A stretch of DNA of 64,000 nucleotides from Amblyornis subalaris (GCA_018881555.1 JACAXG010000008.1:1-64000); one strand, 5' to 3'; counted from the stretch's first letter, positions 1 to 10,144 are shown. Translations and numbers: made by a program. The notes: generated by a model not told the origin, from the sequence alone.

Positions 1-1270
1 GTCCCTGCCTTGAGGGTGTTCAGGCCTGGGAGAAAGCCTTTCCCACCACCCTCTTGGCCTTTTCTCAGTCTGAGTAACTCTGGAAATGTGCTTCCGAACC
101 AGAGTTACACAGATCGGGGCGTGTGCTGCACGCCGAACGCCACAGCCCCGAGCATCGGGAGCCTAAAGATGCTCTGGATTGCAATTCACAGCCTNGGTGA
201 ACCCTGCATAGTAAAGTTAAGTGGTTTTTCCTGCTCTGAGAGAGGAAAACACACGACAGCNAGGGCTGTCCCAGCTGACCCGGCCCTCGGGGGCAGCTGC
301 GTTGCTGAACAGGATAATCTGTTGGTTCTNGCTCTGCTACTGTAAAATACAACAAACCCTGTGGTTCTGGGGTTTAAAAGCTACCCAGTACCATCCTTCA
401 TTTTCCTCTGAGTGCTCTCAAATCCTCTCAAACCTCACCCGCGTCTGTGCCGGGGCCAGCGCCTGCGCTGAGCCCAACCAGAGGCTGTCACCCAGCCCTG
501 CCTCAGTTGCCACCCCTGGGAGAGCTGGGAATACATCGAGAGCTCAGCTCCCCAGGCTCCTGAACCTGGAAACCAGTCCTGAGAGGCACAAAGAGCGCCC
601 AACCTGCCCCTTTCAGCACAGCCAAACACCACAACTCCAGCATCCCAAAGGAACTCTGGCACTTGCCTCTTCACCTCTACCCTTTTCCAGCACACACGGG
701 TAGGACTGGGCTGTCAGAAATGTCATTCCCAAGGCACTTAATCCCAGCAGAGAGGAACAGAGGAACCCTGTGTCCCTCGGATTTATCCCACACTGCAGGG
801 AGCACCAGGGGCCCTCCGGCACAGGCCGGTGGGGCCAGAGTTGTTGGGTTTGCCTGGTCAAACATCAAAGCTTTGGGCATCGCTGGGCCGACTTAAATCA
901 TTTTTCCCGCCCTGAAAGAGAGGAGGAAAAGAAGTTAAGCCCACTGCGGAAGCCAAAGGATCCCAGATTTCACACTTCTCTTTTGATTGCTCACTACAGA
1001 GGTTTCTTGCATAGAAACTTAGAGGTGACACCAAATCAAACATAGAAATGCCTTTTCCAGCATTTTCATTCTTACCTATTTCAGGCATTAAAAGGATGCT
1101 CATTTTTCTTTTTGCATTCTTTGCCTGATTTCAACAGAACTGTTTTCATCCCAGTCCCCACTTATCAGTTATTCAATCCTTTACCAGTGGACTTTGCACA
1201 AAGGAAAGGACACCGAGGACACTGGATCCCAGGAAATTACAAAGAAAAACCCCTCCAAAATCTGACCGAG
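1..1270. other. Unassigned GC-moderate sequence
   Basis: No splice-bounded exon, recognisable domain or repeat family could be supported here. The short open frames on both strands overlap each other and show no familiar protein sequence. Single N positions occur at about 195, 261 and 330. It could be intron or intergenic DNA. Confidence 0.4.
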
Positions 1271-1304
1271 AAAGCTTTCAAGGTGCTCCAAAACACAGAA
1301 GACA

Positions 1305-1694
1305 ATCTGCATCCTGATTGGCTGAAAAAGTGCAGTTTTCAATCTGCCTCCTGATTGGCTGAAAAAGTGCAGTTTTCAATCCAAATTCTGATTGGCTGTA
1401 AAAAACAAAATTTGCATTCCACATTCTGATTGGCTGAAAAAGTGCAGTTTTCAATCGCATCCTGATTGGCTGAAAAAGTAGTTTTCAATCCACCTTCTGA
1501 TTGGCTGAAAAAGTGCCATTTTCAGTCCACCTTCTGATTGGCTGAAAAAGTGCAGTTTACAATCCGCATCCGGATTGGCTGAAAAAGTGCAGTTTTCAAT
1601 TCACCTACTGATTGGCTGAAAAAGTGCAGTATTCAATTCACCTCCTGATTGGCTGAAAAAGTGCCATTTTCAATCCACCTCCTGAATGGCTGGG

Positions 1695-1726
<32 letters not shown>

Positions 1727-1796
1727 ACCAAAATTTTCAATCTGCCTTCTGATTGGCTGAAAAAGCTCAATTTTCAATCCGCATCCTGATTGCTCC
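1305..1796 (-). repeat. Tandem array A, ~37-bp CCAAT-box minisatellite
   Basis: About a dozen head-to-tail copies of a 35-38-bp unit whose core on the plus strand is CTGATTGGCTGAAAAAGTGC followed by a variable TTTTCAATCCRC segment. Each unit carries ATTGGCTG, the reverse complement of a CCAAT box. One unit, near 1405-1420, also has ATTTGCAT, an octamer site in reverse. A poly-A run interrupts the array at about 1696-1725. The unit is the same family as array B at 3.84-4.6 kb, in the opposite orientation. Confidence 0.9.
1694..1726 (+). repeat. Poly-A run inside array A
   Basis: About thirty consecutive A residues follow a diverged repeat unit (AATGGCTGGG). The run sits inside the minisatellite, so it may be replication slippage or the tail of a small retroposed insertion. 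No target-site duplication is evident. Confidence 0.85.
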
Positions 1797-2100
1797 CAGT
1801 TCCCTCCCAGTGTGCTTTCCAGTACTCCCAGTATCTCTTCCAGTGTTACCAGTTCCCTCCCAGTGCTCCCAATATACCTCCCAATGCTCCTTGTTCTCTC
1901 CCGGTGCTTCCGGCATCCCTCCCANTTCCTTTCCAATGATCCCAGTATCCCTTACAGTATTCTCAGTGCTCCTAGTTCCACCCAGTGCTCCCAGCATCCC
2001 TCAGTTTCTTCGCAGTGTCCCTCCCAGTGCTCCCAGTTCCCTCCCAGTGTTCCAAATGTCCCTGCCACTGCCCACAGTTCCCTCCCAGCGTTCTCACTGG
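1793..2100 (+). repeat. Degenerate CCCAGTGCTCCCAGT minisatellite
   Basis: Directly abutting array A is about 300 bp of imperfect ~10-11-bp repeats of the form CCCTCCCAGTGCTCCCAGTT. The strand is strongly pyrimidine-rich, and copies differ by frequent single substitutions. All reading frames stay open over stretches only because the repeat lacks stop codons. One N lies at 1925. Confidence 0.85.
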
Positions 2101-2685
2101 CAAATTTGAGGATCATTGGGTGGTCCAGGGGGGTCCCAGACGCCCTTGGGGGGGGTCCCAGATTCAGCAGTAGTATTTTCCTGAATATGAATGGGCTATG
2201 TGGCCTTTGGAGGTGTGCCTTCCTCTCCTGCTCACAACAGAGCAGCTCAGAGGTGATTGGGCTCCTGAGCATTTCAATTTAGGCCACCAAAGGAAGAGGG
2301 GAGGAGCTGCTGTCCATGTTACACCTTACAGCTCTGCTAAGGGGCACCCAAACCTGTGTGTGCTCAGCAGATGGGGATGCAAACCCAAAATCTCACCTCT
2401 GCCTCCCTCTGCAGTCCTTTAAGGGGTTCCTCTAGCCTGGAAAACCACAGTCTCATAATTGCAGCAAACCCACAGAGGTTCCTGAATGAAAAACCACATA
2501 CTTGTAATTCCTCTGCAACAGCCTCATCCCCACCTCCAGCAGCCCCTGGGAAGATGCAGACAAGAGCACCCAACCCAGTAAGCAACTCCATTTCTCTCCA
2601 GATTTCCAGTGCAATACAAAAACTGGAAATACAAAAACATTTCCATGCTTATTGTCCTTTAATGCAAAACAGTGATTCCGTACCA
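2101..2685. other. Unassigned sequence between repeats
   Basis: No recognisable repeat family, exon or RNA gene was seen between the CCCAGT minisatellite and the CR1 fragment. Open frames of up to about 125 codons here run partly into neighbouring repeats and lack familiar domains. Confidence 0.4.
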
Positions 2686-2689
2686 GTCC

Positions 2690-3052
2690 TAAGAAAAAGA
2701 TGCCCGGGGGAGACCTTGCTCTCTACGACTCCCTGACAGGAGGGTGCAGCCTGGTGGGGACTGACCTCTTCTCCCAGGCAAGCGGCAACAAGACAAGAGG
2801 AAACAGCATCAAGCTGCACCAGGGAAGGGTCAGGTTGGACATCAGAAGGAATTTCTTCACGGAAAGGGTGGTCAGGCATTGGAAGAGGCTGCCCAAGCAG
2901 GTGGTGGAGATATCCATCCCTGGAGATATCCAAGGAAGGCCTGGACGTGGCACTCGGTGCTCTGGGCTGGGTGACAAGGTGGGGATCGGGCACAGGTTGG
3001 ACTCAATGATCTTGGACATCTTTTCCAACCTCAGTGATTCTGTGATTCTCAC
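2690..3052 (+). mobile_element. CR1 LINE 3' fragment
   Basis: The text follows the 3' end of avian CR1: AGGTTGGACATCAGAAGGAA, a TTCTTCACGG-type segment, a GGAAGAGGCTGCCCA-like segment, then GGTTGGACTCAATGATCTTG and the terminal TTTTCCAACCTCAGTGATTC before TGTGATTCT. The orientation is plus and the 5' part is truncated, as is usual for CR1. Two antisense or overlapping open frames of 120-130 codons here are remnants of it, not host genes. Confidence 0.92.
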
Positions 3053-3505
3053 TATTCCAAATTCATTTGCAAATGTTTTCACACCTCTAGTCACACCTTA
3101 GCAGGTGTGTCGGCCCAAGCTCATACACTCGAGAGATTTACCACCTCCACTGGGATCTACACCACAATTTCAGGAAGCGGCAAGTCTTCAGCTATTATGA
3201 GAGAAAACCCAAATTTGGAAGAGCATTCTCTGGAGAGACATCCTCAAGGAAGATGTCTCCCCATCTTTTGAGCACAGAGGGAGCTGAGTTTCCAGTGTTA
3301 ACCTCTAAAACACTTAAGCTCCAAGTCCAACTCCCAGAAATTATATTGGCCCCACTTCCCAGCACAGTACTCAGACCTCGCATGTAGAGGAAAAAAGCAC
3401 TGCAGATTAAGAAATTAATGCTCCTGGGTACTGTTTTCCCCCTAAACTACAGATAGTCACAGAGGAAAAAATCCTAAAAGATGATGGATTGCTCCTGCTG
3501 GCACA
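3053..3505. other. Unassigned spacer between two CR1 fragments
   Basis: No gene or repeat identified. The stretch separates two CR1 fragments that lie in opposite orientation. Confidence 0.4.
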
Positions 3506-3509
3506 AGAA

Positions 3510-3835
3510 AAGAAGGAGAGAAGGCAACAATTCCATCACCCCGAATCTTCTCTTCTCCAGACTGAACAATCCCAACTCTCCCAGCCTCTCCTCATACCGG
3601 AGCTGCTCCATCCCTTTAATCATCTTGGTGGCCTCCTCTGGACTTTCTAGTAGCGCAAGGTCCTTCCTGTGCTCGGACCCCAGGGCTGGAGGCAGCTCTG
3701 CAGGTGGGGTCTCACCTCAGTGAGGAGGAGGGGCAGAATCCCCCCTCACCTGCTGCCCACATTGAGGGCTCAGGCTGGGACCTGGGGGGTTTCAGGGCCT
3801 GGGTCTGGCCAGCTGTTAAGCCAAGCAGAACGTGG
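3510..3835 (-). mobile_element. CR1 LINE fragment, reverse orientation
   Basis: On the minus strand the sequence reads like the end of the CR1 second open reading frame and the following region. There is a segment of the type GTCCAGAGGAGGCCACCAAG ATGAT, then GGAGCAGCTCC and GAGGAGAGGCTG, then TTCAGTCTGGAGAAGAGAAG. The characteristic 3' terminal repeat is not visible, so the copy is truncated at both ends. It directly abuts array B. Confidence 0.85.
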
Positions 3836-3837
3836 AT

Positions 3838-4600
3838 TGAAAATTGAGCTGTTTCAGCCAATCAGGATATGGAATGCAAATTTTGCTTTTTCAGCCAATC
3901 AGGATTTGGAATGCAAGTTTCACTTTCTCATCCAATCAGGATGCAGAATGCAAATTTTGCTCTTTTTTTACCCAATCAGGGTGCGGAATGCAAATTTCTC
4001 TTTTTTCAGCCAATCAGGACACGAATTGCAAATTTTGCTTTTTCAGCCAATCAGGATGTGGAATGCAAGTTTCACTTTCTCATCCAATCAGGATGTGGAA
4101 TGCAAATTTTGCTCTTTTTTTACCCAATCGGGATGTGGAATGCAAATTTTGCCTTTTCAGCCAGTCAGAAGGCGGTTTGCTAATTTTGTTTTTTTCATCC
4201 AATCAGGACACGGATTGAAAATTTTTATTTTTTTGCAGCCAATCCGGATGTGGAATACAAATTTCATTTTTTTCAGCCAATCAGAACATGGAATGCAAAT
4301 ATCAATTTCTCAGCTCATCAGGACACGGATTCCAAACTGTGCTGTTTCAGCCAGTCAGGATGTGGAATGCAAATTGCACTTTTTCAGCTAACCAGGACAC
4401 GGACTGCAAATTGCACTTTGTTTCAAGCAATCAGCGTGTGGGATGCAAATTGCGGCCTTTCAACCAATCAGGATGCAGAATGCAAATTTAGAATTTCCAG
4501 CCAATCAAAAGGCGGAAGGCAAATTTTCCTTTTCAGAAAACCAGGACGCGGATTGCAAATTTCGCTGTTTCAACCAATCAGGACGCGGATTGCAGCTGGG
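3838..4600 (+). repeat. Tandem array B, 37-39-bp CCAAT plus octamer minisatellite
   Basis: About twenty copies of a unit of the form CCAATCAGGATGTGGAATGC followed by AAATTTTGCTTTTTCAG. Nearly every copy keeps CCAATCAG, a CCAAT box, and nine copies have a perfect ATGCAAAT octamer, the POU/Oct-1 site. The rest carry one-base variants such as TTGCAAAT or ATGCAAGT. The copies show only substitutions and 1-2-bp length changes. The family is the reverse complement of array A. The array ends about 250 bp before a CpG island. Confidence 0.92.
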
Positions 4601-4815
4601 TGGGGGGCAGAAGGATGGGTGGACGGGGGAGCGGGAGGATGGAGGGGTAGGGTAGGCTTGGGGTGTGTAGGGGCAAAGATAGTGGGGGTAGGGGGGGACC
4701 GGGCCGGGGGGAAAGGGACGGGAGGATTAGGGGGAGCGGGAGTGGGGTATTGGGGGGAAGGACGAGAGGGATTGGGAAAGGAAGGAAAAAAGGAGAGAAA
4801 GAAGAGCTATAGATG
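4601..4815 (+). repeat. G-rich low-complexity tract with quadruplex potential
   Basis: Right after array B the plus strand becomes purine-rich with many runs of three to seven G residues, for example GGTGGGGGGC, GGACGGGGGAGCGGGAGG and GTAGGGGGGGACC. It grades into GAAAGGAAGGAAAAAAGGAG toward 4800. Such spaced G-runs can form G-quadruplexes. The tract lies just upstream of the CpG island. Confidence 0.75.
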
Positions 4816-4849
4816 AAGAGAAATAGAGAGGAAAAGAGGCGGGAGGCCA

Positions 4850-5850
4850 AGCTGAGCCCCGCCGGGGAGAGCCCGGCCACAATCACCCGCACCGAACTCT
4901 GAATGGGCGAATGGAGCGCGGGCCAATTTCCGGGGCTTGAATCCCCTCGGCGCCACTCCGCGCAGCCGCCCTGGGGCCCCGCGCACCCGAGCCGGCCCCA
5001 CCGCCCGGGGCCCTGCCCCACCCGCGCCCCTCAATCTCGGCAGAGCCGCGCCCGCCCCGCACGTGCAGCGGATGCTCATCCTGGGATGCGGCGGGACTGT
5101 CGCTCCGNGCGCTGTGCGAAGCCCCGGCCCCAGGGCTGCTCCTGGCACTGTGCGAAGCCCAGGGCGCTGAGTCNGGACCGGAGGCCGGCTCCGGGTCCTG
5201 TCGGTGTCCTCTGAGGGTCCTGAGCGGTGCCGCCTCTCCNCTGGCGGGCGAGATGCGGGTCCTGGGACCGGAATCGGTACCGGGATTACCGCGGACAGCA
5301 GAAGCCACTCTAGGACGGAGGCCGAGCCTGGCGCTGCTGCTCCTCTTCCGGCTGCGGCTGCAGCCCCGCCGGGGTTTCGGGCACGGTCCCGCTGCGACCG
5401 GGGCTCCTCCGGTGGCCGATCACCGGAGAACGGCGGCGGCGATTTCCTCGTGCAGACGCTGNATCGCGCCTGGAACCGACCGGGGCACGGAGACCCCCCG
5501 TGCCGACCCTAGGACGCCGCCAGCCCCGCCGCTCCGGGTGCCCCCGCCCCCCGCTTACTGCCCGCATCCCCCGCGGGGATGTGGAGCCGCGGCGCCGTCG
5601 CCCCCGAAGCCACTGAACCACCCCAGCTCAGAGCATCGTTTGCCTCCCCCTCCCCCGTGGCCGCACTGCCGTGGGGCTCCTGCCCGCCGCGTCCCTGCGG
5701 AAAGAGCGGGGCTGGATCACCTTGGGCGGGAGGAGCCGCTCCGGGCGCTGGGGCCAAATCCGCTAGTGTAGCTCCTGCTGCGGCTGCGGCCGCGGCCGGG
5801 GCCCCACGGGGCCTCCGGACACGGTTCCGCTCTGGCCACTCCTCCAACAC
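4850..5850. promoter_or_regulatory. CpG island 1, unassigned promoter-like region
   Basis: The composition changes sharply to CpG-dense GC-rich DNA, with GGCCAATTTCCGGGGC (a CCAAT box) near 4920 and many GC boxes (GGGCGG or CCGCCC). This is typical of a vertebrate CpG-island promoter. I could not find a convincing donor-bounded first exon on either strand, so the gene it serves and its direction are unknown. Long open frames inside it are composition artefacts. Ns lie near 5107, 5174, 5240 and 5462. Confidence 0.6.
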
Positions 5851-5955
5851 CTCCCAGGCGAGACCTGATACTGCCCCTCCCATTTCTTTGCAATTTACGC
5901 TCTTCAATGACAAAACGTCTGTTTTTAAAATGCTGCTGACATCTTTCCTCTTTAT

Positions 5956-6092
5956 TTGCAGATCACAGCAGAGTCTGAGGTTCAGAGGGATCCTCAGCTC
6001 TGACTCTCTCAAGTCAATGGCCCATTTGGGGATTGAACTCACAACCCTGCTGTTATCGGCACCCTGCTCCAACCAGCTGAGCCCATCTCAGG
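5956..6092 (-). mobile_element. tRNA-Ile-derived SINE, TguSINE1-like
   Basis: On the minus strand, GGCTCAGCTGGTTGGAGCAG is a tRNA D-arm with an A-box (about 6070-6084). It is followed by GTGCCGATAACAGCAG, an isoleucine-type anticodon arm, and GTGAGTTCAATCCCCAAATG, a B-box and T-arm ending in GGGCCA. The body then runs through GAGGATCCCTCTGAACCTCA to CTCTGCTGTGATCTGC, which resembles the 3' end of CR1 and its TTCTGTGATTCTG terminal repeat. The 5' acceptor strand does not pair with the 3' side, so this is not a functional tRNA gene. A tRNA-Ile head joined to a CR1 tail is known from songbird TguSINE1. Confidence 0.7.
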
Positions 6093-7055
6093 CTCATGGG
6101 GAGGGTTCCACCTGGGAGGGGAATGGCTGGTGCCAGCAAGATAATTCCTATGCGAATGCAGCTCCTTCTATTTGCTAATGCTGCTTTAAACACCAGCCCC
6201 TGGAATGCCTCTAGGGCAAAACTGACTGACCCCTGATGATGACAGTACAAAACTCTTACAATAACCCCGAGTTCCTGCCCTCTCCAGCGTTTACCCAATG
6301 GCTGTGAAGGTGCTTGTGCAGCGTCCCTTTCCAGAGAGAAAAGAGCAAAACAAGTCCAGAGGGTTCACTTGGTCCATGCCAAAAGTGTTTTGGAGAGTGT
6401 CAAAGGCTGGTCCCGCCTGCAGGGAGGCGTTTCCTGCAGGTCAGTGTTTACAACCCAGACTCAAGCTGGGTGCTGAGGCCGGGGCTGCTTTTTGGGCCCA
6501 GAGCTGGATGGCGCAACTACAGGGGAAAATGTTAAAAAAATACAGTACAATGGTAAAAGCATGAGAAAGGAAAAACTGTGTGTGAAAAATAGTAAAACAG
6601 AGACTGAAAAAGCATTTTATTGATGAAAAAGAAGANGGAGAAAGAGAAAAGACTGAACATACAGCTGCTCTTCCTGAAGAGAAAGGACAAGCATGTTGTG
6701 GATGCAGAGATGCAGGTGCTTTCTCGCAGGTAAAGATGCTGCAAAAAACCAAAAACAGGTTGAGAAACACCACCACCACAAGTCTTCTAAACAGGATTGG
6801 CAAAAAGTCTATAGGAGCAGGTCAGGAAGAGAGAAAAACCAAGAATGAGCCCGTGACACCACATAACCCACATCTGCAATTCTGGGGTACAAGGAACTTC
6901 TGGAGGAAGTCGTACACAGAAACATCGTTGCACCAAAACGTCTGAAACTATCCCAACTAGTCATCCCTCTAAAAAACACTATGAATTCAGCTTCCTTACC
7001 ACAGTGGCACATGGTGAGGTCTGATGTGCTGCTGGAGCCAGGGCCTCTGGGCAAA
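6093..7055. other. Unassigned sequence
   Basis: No exon, RNA gene or repeat family recognised. A purine-rich stretch near 6530-6660, containing an N, has long A-rich runs. Confidence 0.4.
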
Positions 7056-7059
7056 TGCA

Positions 7060-7416
7060 GCTGGGCATGCAAAGCAGTGGCCAGAGGGGCTGCACCCCTG
7101 CTTACAGGGGGCTCGAGCTGCTGCCTGCACTGAAGAGGGCCTGGGACACCAGGGCACTGCCCCCAACATTATGGGGTGGTCCTGGTCCCAAAGGCCCACG
7201 GAGGCTGCTTCCCTCCCATGCGGGGGTACCCGGACCCGCTCCCCCCTAACGGGGCGGTCGCCCCGCACGGGCTGCCAGCTGAGGGAGCACAAAGGCTCCC
7301 AGACCCGGACTCTGCTTATAGGCCGGTCGACACCCAGGGAACTGGGCACAAAAAGCAGCGGCCAAAGAGGTTGCACCCCTGCTTACAGGCGGCTNGAGCT
7401 GCTGCCTGCACTGAGT
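7060..7416 (+). repeat. Direct repeat pair, ~75 bp at 281-bp offset
   Basis: The block at about 7060-7135 (containing CACCCCTGCTTACAGG and GAGCTGCTGCCTGCACTGA) recurs at about 7341-7416 with scattered substitutions. Both copies keep the order GGGCA, AAAGCAG, CACCCCTGCTTACAGG, GAGCTGCTGCCTGCACTGA. The intervening 205 bp does not repeat obviously. This may be an imperfect local duplication or part of an unidentified GC-rich repeat. Confidence 0.75.
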
Positions 7417-7448
7417 GCAGGCCAGGCGCGCTGGCAGGGCAGCAGCAG

Positions 7449-7495
7449 GACAGGCAGCCCCGCAGGACAGGCAGCCCCGCAGCACAGGCACAGAC
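7449..7495 (+). repeat. 17-bp tandem repeat, about 2.7 copies
   Basis: GACAGGCAGCCCCGCAG occurs twice in succession (7449-7465 and 7466-7482), followed by a partial, diverged third copy (CACAGGCACAG). Short GC-rich minisatellite. Confidence 0.85.
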
Positions 7496-7499
7496 CCAG

Positions 7500-9270
7500 G
7501 CCCTGGCTACAGGAGGGTCTCAGTGCCCACGCTGCCACTAAGCGCCTTCGCTCCGTCCTCACGAACAAGGGGCCAGGCCGGGCCCTGTCTCTGCCCGCGG
7601 CCTACACAGGGCACCCCCTGCTGCTGCACAGAGCTCCTCTTTCCCTGCTGGGAAGTCTAAGCTACTCTGCTCTATTTCTAAGGGCGACTAAAGCACAACC
7701 ACACTTCTTCACTCACACCGACAAACACAAGGAAACACAAGGGGAACGTCCCAGAAGGGGGAGCAAGCTCTGTACAGACAGTGTGTGGGGAGCCCTTCGT
7801 ACTCTGCTTTCAAGGTCTCCCAGGCCTTGAAATTAACTGAGCATCTTTCTTTCATAGAACTTTTGATTGAATTGCAGTGAGTTGCTATTAGAGCCAGGAT
7901 GGCCAGGTCAGAGCGGGATGTTTTCAGGGATCCAACTTGGTGAATGGAGTGGTCCCAAACTCCTCAGGAATAAGTGACTACATCAGACAGAAAAGGGAGA
8001 ATCAGGTTCACATCAGGGCTAGGTGGGGTCTGCATTGCTGTGACCTCCTGGGAGGTGAAGTGCCTGGTGCCTGCTGGCCAGTGGCTCCTGCACACCCAAG
8101 CCAGCCTCGACACCAGTCTGTTATGTCTCTCTCCAGACTCAAGGCAGAGCTGGGAGTAATTCCTCCTGCAACTGTCTCCAATAGCTGGCTTTAGAGCTGA
8201 ACCTGACAGCTCTCCCTGATCATGCAGGGACAGAGACTTTGTCCCTCAGGCTGTTCCTTTTCCTTGGCCCTTGCCACGGACCTGTATTTGAGAGGAAAAG
8301 GTATGAATACGTGGCAAAGCTGAGAGCACAGCCCGGATGTAAAATCTCCTGGCTACAAGGAATTCAGGTGACAACAGCACATGGAAGACCCTATGACTGG
8401 TCTAGACATTCCTAGTGTCACCCTATCCCACCTTTTTTTTGACACAATCATGTCCCTGTGAAATAATGTTCAAAGCAAACACTGCTCCTTTCCCCTCCAA
8501 AATCCCAGGCAAAAGACAATGAGATCCAGCTGCTTGTTCTACAGCACTTAATAAATGTTGACCTTTTTACAGGGCACATTGGCTAAGTATTTTATTGGTG
8601 TTAATATGAACTACACAGGGTTAACAGGACCCCCAAAATCGTTCCCTCGCCATGCAAGTAAAGGCATATTTGTTCTAGCCTCTTATTTTATTGATTACAG
8701 CTTTCTTTTCCTCTGACCCTGAGATGTTGCAACAGAGAGGGGATCAGCCCTCTGCAGCCCCCAGACCTGGGGAGCCCCTGTATCCCTCCTTGTCAAAGCA
8801 GTTGCTTTGCTCTGAGCTCTGCTCTCCCTCCATTTCCCTTTTGACCTGCCTTTTATTTTTCTAGGCCGTTTCTCAGAGCACTCTGAGCTGCACATTTCTT
8901 ATTCACTCACAGACCTTCACCCAGTGCAAAGGAAGGGCAAAGGCGACTGGTAAGGGTTTATTCTGTCATGCATGTAACAAGTACCTGCAGCAAGTCTGCT
9001 CCATCACTTGGGGGCCCTGACATTTCAATCTAAGTCATATTAGTGTCACAGCTGAATTTAACAGAAAACAGAGTAATGCAGGCAAGTATTCCATGTAAGA
9101 AAATTAAAAATGTACAGTGTTAACATGCAGTAATTAATTAACTTCTTCTGAACTGCATGCTCCCAACCACCAGGAAGAAGTAAGGATATTACCACCTTTT
9201 AAAAGAATCACTGCATCAAAATGCCACTGCCTGATTACATGCTTTAATAATGTGGTAGCTCCTTTCAAAC
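7500..9270. other. Unassigned sequence downstream of the RING gene
   Basis: No exon or repeat family could be supported. Base composition falls from GC-rich before about 7.9 kb to AT-rich after 8.9 kb, marking the edge of the repeat-rich block. Further minus-strand AATAAA motifs occur near 8593 and 8690 and could serve longer 3' ends of the gene at 9.9-14.8 kb. Confidence 0.4.
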
Positions 9271-9279
9271 ATGCATTAC

Positions 9280-9285
9280 TTTATT
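9280..9285 (-). terminator. Candidate polyadenylation signal of the RING gene
   Basis: TTTATT on the plus strand is AATAAA on the minus strand. It is the first canonical signal I see downstream of the stop codon at 9911-9913, implying a 3' UTR of roughly 0.63 kb. Alternative ATTAAA-type signals exist between here and the stop. Confidence 0.45.
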
Positions 9286-9465
9286 ATGGAAAAGAAGTGT
9301 ATTTTTTAATATTTATAAAAGCAAGAAACACATTCTAGTGATTGTCAAACTCTTTAATACAAAAGTAAATACTACAAATTACTTGCCAAATCCTTTTTTT
9401 AATGTCTTCTCTCCTTTTATAGGACATTGGGCATAGGCACTTGATAATATTACATATTTCATATA

Positions 9466-9479
9466 TATATATATATCAT
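9466..9479. repeat. (AT)n microsatellite
   Basis: Short uninterrupted TA dinucleotide run in the probable 3' UTR of the minus-strand gene. Confidence 0.9.
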
Positions 9480-9910
9480 GTCTGCTCCTCATGAGTACCA
9501 CACAGCTTCGGAGATGTACAAAAACTTTAAAACATCCAGGTGGAGGGAAATATGCAAATGTACAGCTGTTTACTAAAACTGCTCCATTTCACAAAATTGA
9601 AAACATAAACATGTATTTGAATATGAAAGCATATGTGTCTCACTGGTTTTGTTTCCACTGGTACTTTTATGAATACTACAGTATGCAGTTAACTTGTAAA
9701 TTGGAAAAAAAAAACCCACCTAGATGTCATTTCTATTTAACCATGTTGTGATTTAACAGTAAAACTATGTGAAATATTTTAAATTCACAGTACACATACA
9801 ACACATCACATTATTGCATATTAAAAAATAAATATGAGACTAGAAAGCAACTTGAAGCAATTTACAACGTCTCTTCTAACAAAACACAATAATTAACAAG
9901 TGCTTTTATA

Positions 9911-10144
9911 TTAATCAGAGTTTTTCAAGCATCCAAGTAAACATAGTGTTAGACCAATTCCAACAACCGTTGGAACCACAACTATAACCCTAACCACTGA
10001 TTTTTTTTTCTTGCAACAGGGACATTCTTCTTGTGCAGCTGCACAGTGATCACAAAGTACATAATGTTGACATGGATTCAGGATAATGCTACGAAAACCT
10101 TCCTGGCATACAGGACACTTCTTTGACTGAAGCCGAAAAATTAC
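9911..10144 (-). CDS. Terminal coding exon: RING finger and C-terminal membrane anchor
   Basis: The acceptor reads TAATCTTTTCACAG on the minus strand and the exon opens with VIFRLQSKKCPVC in phase 0. All eight zinc ligands of a C3HC4 RING are present (C-x2-C-x11-C-x-H-x3-C-x2-C-x6-C-x2-C). After KKKKSVVR comes a hydrophobic segment of about 22 residues and the short tail LKNSD before TAA. 77 codons plus stop. The dense motif conservation makes this the strongest coding exon in the window. Confidence 0.85.
   Translation of the reverse strand, partial: VIFRLQSKKCPVCQEGFRSIILNPCQHYVLCDHCAAAQEECPCCKKKKSVVRVIVVVPTVVGIGLTLCLLGCLKNSD

Noticed and set aside
2700..3101. 133-codon open frame, plus strand, and its 123-codon antisense
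   Set aside because: Both lie on a CR1 3' fragment.
3669..4391. 240-codon open frame and two overlapping frames over array B
   Set aside because: The tandem unit has no stop in any frame and its length is not a multiple of three, so all three frames give similar pseudo-repeats of the same DNA. No start context or splice evidence supports translation.
5509..6072. 187-codon minus-strand open frame
   Set aside because: It runs from the tRNA-derived SINE into CpG island 1 with an alanine-rich, low-complexity product, so it is a composition artefact.
6018..6092. Functional tRNA-Ile gene
   Set aside because: The 5' acceptor strand does not pair with the 3' strand, and the sequence continues into a CR1-like tail instead of a T-run terminator. 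It is a SINE head.
1..8000. Telomeric or subtelomeric block
   Set aside because: The region is GC-rich and full of minisatellites, but no TTAGGG arrays are present.
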